From Bretschneidera sinensis (taxonomy: Eukaryota > Streptophyta > Magnoliopsida > Brassicales > Akaniaceae), in NCBI GenBank assembly GCA_023935145.1, contig CM043700.1, positions 107,324,400 to 107,388,399 of the forward strand: a DNA stretch of 64,000 bases, given 5' to 3'. The translations under genes were made by a program, and so were the position numbers. This document shows positions 55,073 through 64,000 of this stretch, piece after piece. Within the stretch, counting starts at the first letter, position 1, and every line of letters starts with the position of its first letter. The notes beneath the pieces are model-generated. The model was given only the letters and a program-made list of their open reading frames with translations, ran no database searches and had not been told where the DNA came from.

Positions 55073-56349
55073 CTAAGGACCACAACCTATACCCCTTAGC
55101 CCCTTCCTATATCTTAGAAACACACATTTTCTAGATCATGGGCTAAGTCCATCATCATTTTGATGTACATACGCAGCATACCCAAAAGTTCTAAAGTTGT
55201 CTAACTCAGGGAGTTTCCCACTCCACATCTCTTCAGGAGTCTTGAGCTCTAAAGCTCTAGAGGGTGATCTATTAACCAAATACGCAGCAGTAGACACCAC
55301 TTCCCCCCAAAAAAATTTGAGTAATCCGGATCCTATTAACATGCACCTAACCTTTTCCTAAGGGTCTTATTCATCCTCTCAGCAACTCTATTTTGCTGAG
55401 CGGTTTTCAAAACCGTCCTATGTCTTAGAATCCTATTTAACATACAGAATTAATCAAGTTCCTTGTTAAAAACTTCTAAGCTATTATCGGTTCTTAACAC
55501 CTTAACTACCCTACCTGTTTAAGTCTCCTCCAGCTTTTTCTACACCACTAATTTATTCAAAGCATCTGATTTATTTTTAAGTAAATAAACCAAAACCTTT
55601 CTTGAATAATCATCAATTAAAGACAGAAAGTAAAGATTACCTCCCTGTGTTGGTGTTCTTGCTGGCCCCCAAAGATCTGCATGAATGTAATCAAGAATGC
55701 TCTTAGACTTGTGCACTATGGTGTTGAAGCTGACCCGGTGTTGCTTCCCAAGAATGCAACACTTGCAGAAATCAAGTTTCTCTACTTTGTTACCACCAAG
55801 TAGACCATCATTGCTGAGAACTTGTAGGCCCTTTTCGCTTATATGTCCCAAGCGAGTGTGCCAAAGGGCTGCTCTATCCATCTCAGCCATCAAGCTTGCT
55901 GCTTGACCCATGATCTTCGTGTCTCCGATCATCTCATAGAGACCATCCTTCATTGCTGCTTTGATCACTACTAAAGATCCTTTAGTTACCTTGATCTTTC
56001 CTCCCTCTGCCTTATATGTATATCCCATGGAATCAAACTACCCCAATGAGATCAAATTCCTTTTCAAATCTGAAAGATACCTAACATTCCGCAGCAGCCT
56101 TATGACTCCATCAAACATCCTCAACTGGATGTCTCATATCCCCCTTACTTGGCAAGAAGTGTCATTCTCTAAGAAAACCTTTCCATCATTAGTTTCTTGA
56201 AAATTCTTGAACCAATCCCGGTGAGGGCACATGTGATGAGTGCACTCAGAATCCAAGATCCATTTCCCGCTGCCTCCTTGCCCCTTGCTCACACTTGAGC
56301 ACACAACAAGAACATCATCATCTTACTGTTTTACCTTGGTAACCGAAGC
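55073..56349 (-). pseudogene. copia-E copy 2 protease-integrase remnant
   Basis: The integrase zinc finger and core start are open from 56028 to 55540. The Trp codon and the catalytic Asp (HADLWG, near 55680) lost in copy 1 are kept here. On the other hand CECC is CKCC. The downstream frames are broken as in copy 1. Confidence 0.88.
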
Positions 56350-57015
56350 CTCTCCATTCTTGGTATGGCTTCTTCCCTCATCTCTCATCTTCTCCTTGCA
56401 ATCTTTCTTGAAATGACCCTCCTTATGGCAGTAGAAACATCTCTTCCCTCCAAATCTCGGTTTGGATCTCCCATGGCTTTCTTCTCTACCTCTGTCTTGG
56501 TAGTAGCCATGTATGTTACTGTGCACTCTCCCAGGGTTTTCTCCTCTACCTCTGTTCCAATAATAGCCATGTATGTTACTGCCATACCAAGTTGCTTGCC
56601 TTCCTTTAACGAACAGCCCTTCTCTACTTGATGCATTCTTCATCTTGGCATCAAGATTATCTTGCAACTCTTTATTAGGATCCAATTTAAAAGCAAAGAT
56701 TCATTTACGACGATATCTCTTATTAGGGAGAGTTTTGGTAAAAAATAGCTCATCTAATTTCTTCCAAATGAAAGCTGGATCTTTCGAGTCTCCGTACTCC
56801 CTTGTGACATTATCCGACATGTGTAGAAAGATGGTATTGTACGCCATCTTCTTCATCTCATTCCGCTGGACCTCTGTGATACTTGCTAGAAAAGTGTAAT
56901 CTTCTCCAATCACCAAGTCCACCTTTTGTTGCGTAAAAACCGCCTTGATCTTCCGCTTCCAAATGGCAAAGTCTCCCATCCCATCAAACTTCTCAACAAT
57001 GAAATTTGAAGCCAT
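56350..57015 (-). pseudogene. copia-E copy 2 gag remnant
   Basis: Starts at 57015, MASNFIVEKFDGMGDF; zinc knuckle CFYCHKEGHFKKDC at about 56398-56439; the same ~65-residue deletion. The stop of copy 1 after PNKEL is Gln here, but a stop lies before the FAFKLDPNK block (near 56700). Confidence 0.88.
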
Positions 57016-57270
57016 CTTGCGGAGAAAATCCCAGATTTATGCAGCACCCACAATTGCTTTCCCAAACTTTTAAATCTTAAGAACTCGATCAAAGATAGAT
57101 CTCAATACAGTTCTTGAATCACCCTCAAGAACACGATCAGATCTTGATCCCAACATCATTCTTGAATCACCCAAAAAGTTGGCCTTTGACTCTTGGAGTC
57201 TTGCTACGATACCTTCTGTTCTTGCTCTGATACCCAGCTGTTGTGGTATCTCCTCAAGCTTTGATACCAT

Positions 57271-58147
57271 TGTTGTGGAAATCACCTTCAAGATTCTCAG
57301 GTGGTGATCTTCCAAACACCCAAGTCTAGAATGACTTGTAATACAATCGAAACAGAAACAGAAACCAAACAATCAAAGAAAAAATACTAGTAATTGTTAT
57401 CGAGGTTCGGCACTAGCCTACGTCCCCGTGAGTTCCTCCGAACTCTCTGCACTAAATCAATGGTTCTTTACAAATACAGCAACCCCTCTTCAAGAATCTC
57501 AAGTTCTTGAAAAATGAAAGAAGAGAGAAAAGAAAGTGATAAGGTCTTGAGTTACTCTGGAACTTTCCCTCTTAGAAATCCCACTTACAAGTCTCTTGAA
57601 TCCCCTCTCTATACTACTCTCTCTCTAAACAACCAGCCTCTCTAATGAGTCTCTCCTGTGTTTAGTGTCTTTGCACTCTCACACAATTCTCTCATTCACA
57701 TGTCATGTCTCACATGTCTCTTGTCTTGTTGAGACTGAAGCTAGGTGACCCTTTATATAGTGCACCATTTCTTGAGCCAATCTTTGAAGTCAATATCCAC
57801 CCTTAGATCTTGAGGATCAATCAATCATAGCCTTTCATCAATCTCAAATGATCCTGTGTGTTTTGATCATGCATCCACGCACCTTTCAAAGAGGCTAAAA
57901 ACTTGCATCAGGTGTGCCTCGTGCTGAGGCTGGGAACAGGGCGTGCTGAGACTTGGATGGGCTGGGCCATGGTGCAAACTAGGGCACCCTCTTTATCCTT
58001 TCTGGGCACTACGGCGTGGGGAGGCTGAGCCGCAGCGCACACCTCCTCCATGTCTTCTCCATTTTGCATCCCTTGCTGAAGGCCGCGACGTACATCTGTA
58101 TCTGAAGCTGACTTCTTCTTCTGTTTATCCTTAGACAAATACCAACA
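57271..58147 (-). repeat. copia-E copy 2, 5' LTR (877 bp)
   Basis: Counterpart of 7316-8192. The primer site on - (ATGGTATCAAAGC, 57258-57269) and its repeats sit to the left. Confidence 0.9.
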
Positions 58148-58773
58148 AAAATGATATTAAAATGATAATCTTGAGTTAATTAAATATATGAGAAGAAATC
58201 TGAAACTATGTTTATATGAGATAGAATCTGAGAGAATGTAAGTATGAAGATTGAAACCATATGATTTAGGAAATGATTGATAAATGATTTGAGTTATTTA
58301 TATGTGACGTGATAGATGACTAATTATCTTGAATTATGATTATGATTGAGATATAATTATGCCTAGAAGTATACAAATCGAGTACTTTTAGTAAATTAAA
58401 TTCAATGAGCTTGTGAAGCTCATTCCTAAATATTATTAATTTCAGGTTGCAGGTATAATCAATAGATTTTATTTTGAGACCAGTGTAAGAATCTAGGTAC
58501 GTCTACGTGGTTGGTGTTATCAGATAATATAAGAAAGAAAGAGAACGAAAATTTTAAGAAATACAGATGTATGTTCATGCTTTGTAAATATTTGAATATT
58601 ATGTGAGTATAATTTGTGAAGAATCGTAACTTCTCTGAAAAGAATTGAGGATATTAATGTAAATATTATTTTTAGTCGATGATGTGTTAAGTAATGGCAT
58701 GTATGTGTCATGCTTGGATCTTAAATGTGACGATACCACCTCGGGGTGAGCTCACCCAAGATTGGTTGTTACA
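58148..58773 (+). repeat. gypsy-B copy 2 LTR, segment 3 and LTR end
   Basis: Counterpart of 8193-8818, ending TTGGTTGTTACA. The primer site TGGTATAAGAGT follows at 58778-58789. Confidence 0.85.
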
Positions 58774-58889
58774 ATTTTGGTATAAGAGTATTAGGTTTTA
58801 TGATTCTGTAGACTTTATAAAACTTAATGAAGTGGAAGATTAAAATAAATTATATCTTAATACAGAGTTTGAGGATATTGCGTGGACGT

Positions 58890-58976
58890 AACGGACCTAG
58901 AGGCAGAGTTATGAATCAAAGAGGGTGTGGTAGCCCTCTAGTGTATAGAAGAGCTGACGTTGAGATGGATGTTGAG
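58890..58976 (+). pseudogene. gypsy-B copy 2 gag, 5' fragment
   Basis: Same Arg/Gly-rich start as 8935-9021, cut by gypsy-A at TTGAG (58972-58976). Confidence 0.62.
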
Positions 58977-59577
58977 TGACACCGGACAGAATAGTGAGTA
59001 TTTTGCAGGCTAGTTTCAACAGATAATTCACAGGGAAAAACACAAGAGAATCGCCCAAAAAACACAAAGAAACACCTCTGATGTTCAATTCAAAATTATG
59101 CAATCCAAAAATTATATTCTCCTCTTTTCCATACGTGGCCTCCTTATTTATAAGGTCAAAGCTAAAAAAAGGCAAAAATCCCCGAAAACATAAATTTGGG
59201 GAAAAACTATGGATAATACTAAAATTAAGCGTTAGAATTAAGGCAGAATTAACGGTAGTCAATTCTGACTTGAATACAAAAGAAATTGCAAATAGAAAGT
59301 TTCCTAAAAACTAAAAACTGCAAAATTGAAGGCCTAAACGTCGTTTTTTGGGCTAAAAACCCGCTATGCTTAGGACAAAGTCCTGGGTCTTCGAGTCCCG
59401 ATCCGAGCCCGTGGCATGCAAAACAATATAAACCACACCCTTAGATTTGGAGCGATCCAACCGTTCTAGGTAGTCCACATGCCATCTTTGCGCTGATCTA
59501 CAAACTCAAGGTATCTAAGTGCCAACAACGTGCTATCTGACAACTCAGCATCATCTTACTCGGATCCTCCCGCATCA
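58977..59577 (-). repeat. gypsy-A copy 2, 3' LTR (601 bp)
   Basis: Counterpart of 9022-9621, with the same lack of the 45-base GC-rich stretch, so that indel predates the duplication. Confidence 0.9.
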
Positions 59578-60600
59578 GTCACCTCGGGTTGGAAAGAACT
59601 CATCCTCGAGTTCATAATAGCTTCATTGGAATCCACAAAACAAGGACTCAGGTGTTTCACATTAAAGACATTAGAAGTCTTCAGTTTGGGCCACTCCAAG
59701 ACCGCATCTATCTTCAACTGATCTGCGTGAACACCATCAGTAGACATAACAAAACCCATAAAAGTTACAGAAGTAGTGAAGAAAGAACACTTCTTCTGAT
59801 TGACGAACATGCACTCCGTCCTCAACATATCAAAAATAGCACGGAGGTGATCAAAATGTGACGCCTACGTCGGGCTATAAATGAGGATGTCATCGAAGTA
59901 AGCTACCACAAATTGCCCCATGAAAGGCCATAAAACCTGATGCATAAATCTCATAAATGTGTTGGGCGCATTGGACAGCCCAAAAGGCATTACCATCCAC
60001 TCATACAACCCATGCTGCGTCTTAAATGCTGTCTCCCACTCATCTTTAGGCCTTATTCTGATCTGGTGGTATCCACTTTTAAGGTCAATTTTTTAGAAAA
60101 CCTTAGAATTGGACAGCTGGTCTAATATATTATCCAGGCAGGGAATTAGAAACCTGTATTTCATTGTAATCCTATTGATTACTCTACTATCAACACATAT
60201 ACGACAAGAGCCATCTTTTTTCGGCACCAGCAGGACAGGAACTGCGCATGGGCTCATACTCTCACGAACGTAGCCCCTCTCCAACAACTCTACCACCTGT
60301 CGTTGCAACTCTTCAGATTCCTTAGGACTAAGGCGATACGCCGATCGATTAGGCAAACTGGACCCTGGAACAAGATCGATCTGATGCTAAATATCCCTCA
60401 TAGGCGGCAACCCAATAGGAAGATCCTCTAGCATCAGGTCAGAAAACTCTGCTAGCAGCTGCTGCACCTTTGCTGGTAAATCTGGATTCATGTTTGCTAC
60501 ACTATTCCCACAAGACTGTAGAGCATAGATCACATCTCCACGCTCAATCTCAGCTAAAAACTTGGACATAGAAAGAAGATTAGTATTATTGGCTATCGGG
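59578..60600 (-). pseudogene. gypsy-A copy 2 RT remnant fused to integrase tail
   Basis: As 9622-10640, but the catalytic box still reads YFDDILIYS (about 59881-59906). The fusion VLEWPKLKTSNVFNVKHLSPC is shared. The invariant KKDGSW is KKDGSC here. Confidence 0.88.
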
Positions 60601-62080
60601 GTAGGAGTGGTTCCTTCTCGACGAGGTGCCAACACAATTTTCTTCCCTTTGATGCTAAGGGAATATGTATTTTTTCACCCATCATGAATAACACTGCGAC
60701 CATACTGCCAAGGTCTACCTAACAATACATGACAAGTATCCATAGACACAACATCACACCAAGCATTATCAAAATATTTCCTACCAATCGAAAAAGACAC
60801 TAGGCATCGCCTATCTAATGTTACCTCACTGCCTTTATTCAGCCACGACAATTTATACGGCTTGGGATGACGATCTGTCTTCAACTATAATTTCTGGACA
60901 GTCTCTTCAGACACTACGTTCTCATAACTACCACTGTCAATGATCATCTTGCAAACTTTATCTGCAACTGTGCATGTCGTGTGAAAAATATAGGTTCTCA
61001 ACCAATCGTTCCTTGTATCACCCTTGGGGGTCAGTAGACTCTTACGAACGACCAGAGTCTCATGGCCATCTCCATACAATACATCTCCATCTTCATCATC
61101 GTCATACACAGGCTCTCTAATCTCCTCAGTTTCGTCTACCACATCGTCCTCAATCAAGAGATTTTTGCCCTTCTAATTAGTAGGCTTCCTGCACTCAGTC
61201 GCTTTATATCCCTGTTCATCACATCTGAAACATCTAATATTTGAGTTAGAGTTACCCTAGGGTGGCTGCTAGGCATGACGAGATTCTTGATGGCAAACTG
61301 GCTGACTGTTTTGATCGTTTCTGTTCATTGGCCTCCTGTTATGCTGTTTTTCCACCGCAAGTGCACGCTGGTATGCTTCATAAACGGTCCACAGCAAGTG
61401 AAGGCTGAGGACATCCTGTAGGGGCTATCGTAATCCCCCCAAATACTATGCCACCATCTGCTCTTCCATCTCAAATAAATCATTTCGAGCTATCAATTGA
61501 TAGAACTCCTCCGTGTAATCATCAACCAATCTTATGCCTTGCCTCAACGAATGAAGTCTTTGAAATAGGGTTTGAGTGTAGTCGAAAGGAAGAAAATGAG
61601 CCTTCATTCTCTCCCAATCAGTGATCTTGGCCTTGCCCTACCGGTCGCGTGAGTGCCTTAACGGCTCCCACCATGCAGATGCTCTGCCTTTGAGTTTGAT
61701 AGTGACCAATTTCACTTTGACACGATCTGGGACTTCATTATACTCGAAAGTACGCTCCACTTTATTCAATCGAGGAATCCTTCGACCTATAACGTACCAG
61801 AAAACTCGGGCAGATCCACTATAAAATCGAGGTCTCCATAACGATCCTCCCAACCACGGTGCTCCCAGAATCGAGCAAGATTATGATACGGGTTTTCGAA
61901 ACTGGAATCGGAATCATGATCTTCCATCTCACGATCACTGAAATTCAGCACTGTTAGACGCTGGGTTAACTCTGCAACTTGCCTCTGTAAATCCTCAATC
62001 ATCGCATCCTGAACATTACGATCACGTTGTGGGGCTTCCTCGTTCGGAACCTGCCCGCGACGACCACGACCACCAGCCAT
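60601..62080 (-). pseudogene. gypsy-A copy 2 gag-protease remnant
   Basis: Starts at 62080 with MAGGRGRRGQVPNEE. Protease IIDSGSYENVV kept (about 60915-60950). In the zinc knuckle His is Tyr (RCDEQGYKATEC, near 61190-61230), while copy 1 keeps His. Confidence 0.87.
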
Positions 62081-62117
62081 GGAAACTGATAAAATCTCAC
62101 CCCAGGAAGATGTTGAA

Positions 62118-62129
62118 GCTTTGATACCA
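62118..62129 (-). other. Primer binding site of gypsy-A copy 2
   Basis: TGGTATCAAAGC on -, one base off the perfect site in copy 1. Confidence 0.85.
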
Positions 62130-62131
62130 AC

Positions 62132-62767
62132 TGACGCCGGATAGAATAGCAATTATTCTACAGGCTAGTTTCAACAGATAATTCATAGGGAAAAACACAA
62201 GAGAATCGCCCAAAAAACACAGAGAAACACCTCTGATGTTCAATTCAAAATTATGCAATCCAAAAATTATATTCTCCTCTTTTCCGTACATGGCCTCCTT
62301 ATTTATAAGGTCAAAGCTAAAAAAAGGTAAAAATCCCCGAAAACATAAATTTAGGGAAAAACTATGGAAAATACTAAAATTAAGCGTTAGAATTAAGGTA
62401 GAAATAACGGTAGTCAATTTTGACTTGAATACAAAAGAAATTGCAAATGGAAAGTTTCCTAAAAACTGAAAACTACAAAATTGAAGGCCTAAACGTCGTT
62501 TTTTTGGCTAAAAACGGGCTACACTTAGGGTAAAGTCCTGGGTTTTGATTGGGGGCCCGTTTCAGATCAGACTAAGGTCTCTGGGGCCTGATCCGAGCCC
62601 GTGGCACACAACACGATGTAAACTGCACCCTTAGATTTGGAGTGATCCAACCGTTCTAGGTAGTCCACCTGCTATCTTTACGCTGATCTACCAACTCAAG
62701 GTATCTTAGTGCCAAGAACGTGTTATCTGACAACTCAGCATCATCTGACTCGGATTCTCCTGCATCA
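62132..62767 (-). repeat. gypsy-A copy 2, 5' LTR (636 bp)
   Basis: TGACGCCGG...CCTGCATCA, then TTGAG; has the GC-rich stretch (62548-62595). Confidence 0.9.
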
Positions 62768-64000
62768 TTGAGTTTGTGGTTCCTGAAAGAGAACATTTTG
62801 GTAGTGCACCTAGTATTGGTGGTCCTGTGAGGGAATCTGGTATTGGAAGAGATGAGTTAAGAAAATTTTTTACTTATGCTCTTGAGAGAATGAATGCAAT
62901 AGAGGGTATAGCTAATAATTTACAATGTAGACTAGATTAACAGGTTAGATCAAAACCTGATATTTTTGTAAATCCTATAAGGCATAATTTTCAGAAGAGT
63001 GAAGGTGATTTTGCAAAAGAGATGCATGGTGATTGTTTTGCTAGATTCATTAAGTTGAACCCTCATCTTTTAAGGGATCTGATAACCCTTCTGATGCTGA
63101 GTTATGGGTAAAGCGTATTTAGCGCTTATTGGGAGTATTTTTCGCAAAGTATTCTCTAGATACTTTTAGATCCCAACTGAAGAGAAACTTTATCCATTTT
63201 AGGCATAATATGATGATTATGGCACAACATGATGGTAGATTTGTGCCTTTATCGAGGTTTTTGCTTGAGTTTTGAATACAGATGAGAGAAAGTGTAAGGG
63301 ATTTCTTGATGGATTACATTTTAAGATACGATCCAAAATTTCGTATGTGAGGCATTTGAATTATACTACTTTAGTAAATATGTTGCTTCAGATTGAGACG
63401 AACATAGTGGAGTCTAGATGACGTAAATAGTGGCTGAAGAGGACTAGACCTGAGGATTCTAAAAGTGGTAGTATGAGCATTCAGGGTGGGAGACCACCCT
63501 AGAGATGTCGTTCCTTTTCATATGGACCTATTATTCAGAGTAAGCCGAGGCAGGCTAGATCTGTAACTTTAGTAGCTCAGAGTTCTGTTGGTGGAACCCT
63601 CAGGTTTTGGAAACAACCTATGGGAGTTATAGAATTCAGTAGAGGTGGGAGTATGCCACCGAGAGGAGGTGGTACTGTTGTATTTGATAAAGAGAGCAAA
63701 GCATGTTAAAGGTGCAATCAGAAAGGACATTTATCTCGAAATTGTCTTATCTTGATGTGTTTTGTTTGTGGAGAGAATGAACATATTAGTATGGATTGTC
63801 CATTGAAGAGATCAGATGAGATAATTGGAGGTGTTGGGAGAGGATGATCAGAGAGATGTGGTGGATTGGGGAATATTTGAGGTAGAACTCCGAGTATAGG
63901 AGCAGCTATTGAGAGAGAACGTGGTAGTCAGACGCAGCCCAGAGAAAACAAAGCATATGCACTGACTCAACAAGATGCTCAAGCAACTCCTGACATCGTG
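62768..64000 (+). pseudogene. gypsy-B copy 2 gag, main part (cut by window end)
   Basis: Counterpart of 12823-14062. The second zinc knuckle CFVCGENEHISMDC is kept (about 63755-63800). In the first knuckle the residue after the stop reads RCNQKGH, closer to a functional knuckle than copy 1 (RYNQKGH). Confidence 0.82.

Larger units (their letters stand above)
52584..58147 (-). mobile_element. copia-E copy 2
   Basis: LTRs 52584-53503 and 57271-58147; AAAAT on both sides (52579-52583, 58148-58152). Same three internal deletions as copy 1, so these predate the duplication. Confidence 0.92.
58977..62767 (-). mobile_element. gypsy-A copy 2
   Basis: LTRs 58977-59577 and 62132-62767; target duplication TTGAG (58972-58976 and 62768-62772). 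Same RNase H-integrase deletion as copy 1. Confidence 0.92.
49154..64000 (+). mobile_element. gypsy-B copy 2, from 5' LTR start into gag (continues past the window)
   Basis: It begins TGTAATACTC after ATGAG (49149-49153, likely target duplication) inside the Tat element, and carries the same hAT-like, copia-E and gypsy-A insertions as copy 1. It ends at the window edge in the gag-protease linker. Confidence 0.9.
49965..64000 (+). repeat. Right copy of the ~14 kb direct repeat
   Basis: Partner of 1-14062, cut by the window end. All nested boundaries correspond one to one. Confidence 0.95.

Noticed and set aside
1..64000. The 14-kb repeats considered as the long terminal repeats of one giant element
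   Set aside because: They start and end inside a gypsy-B LTR and gag only because the window cuts them; no TG...CA ends, primer site or target duplication frames them as LTRs.

Overview
The window looks like repeat-rich nuclear DNA of a flowering plant, most likely a eudicot. It is AT-rich and consists almost entirely of nested, decayed LTR retrotransposons of plant-type lineages, with tRNA-iMet-type (TGGTATCAGAGC) and tRNA-Asp-type (TGGCGCCGTTGCCGGGGA) primer sites. I find no host gene, no RNA gene and no bacterial-type feature. The species cannot be read from the sequence. Every coding region is a retroelement pseudogene with stops, frameshifts or deletions; the least damaged are the gag frames of the gag-only elements. 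Layout: (1) 1-17215, gypsy-B, a chromovirus-like (Tekay/Del-type) Ty3/gypsy element on +. Its ~2.5 kb 5' LTR is broken by a non-autonomous hAT-like DNA element (911-2494) and by copia-E on - (2629-8192, TSD AAAAT). Its gag is broken by gypsy-A on - (9022-12822, TSD TTGAG). (2) 17216-23238, copia-D on +, same family as copia-E, fused to the truncated 3' LTR of gypsy-B. (3) 23239-23457, a piece of a Tat-lineage integrase. (4) 23458-35837, a chain of gag-only elements (TR-GAG-like) in the order LTR-gag-LTR-gag-LTR-partial gag. (5) 35838-39469, the 5' half of a Sirevirus-like copia element on -. (6) 39470-49148, the 5' part and most of pol of a very decayed Tat-lineage gypsy element on +. (7) 49154-64000, a second copy of gypsy-B with the same three insertions at the same sites. 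The strongest large-scale signal is that 1-14062 and 49965-64000 are colinear copies: same nested insertions, same target-site duplications, 8 mismatches in the first 360 bases compared by eye. The Tat element appears in permuted order: its integrase start (23.2 kb) lies left of its gag-PR-RT-RNaseH part (42-49 kb), and the two protein ends (49148 and 23239) nearly abut when joined. Both facts are explained by a head-to-tail duplication of about 50 kb, or by an assembly that concatenated two haplotypes. The likely junction is near 35837, where two elements are truncated at one point with no target-site duplication. Inferred order of events: Tat inserted first; gypsy-B inserted in its RNaseH-integrase linker and the gag-only array in its integrase zinc finger; the hAT-like element, copia-E, gypsy-A and copia-D then inserted in or beside gypsy-B; the duplication came last, and the two copies have since decayed independently.
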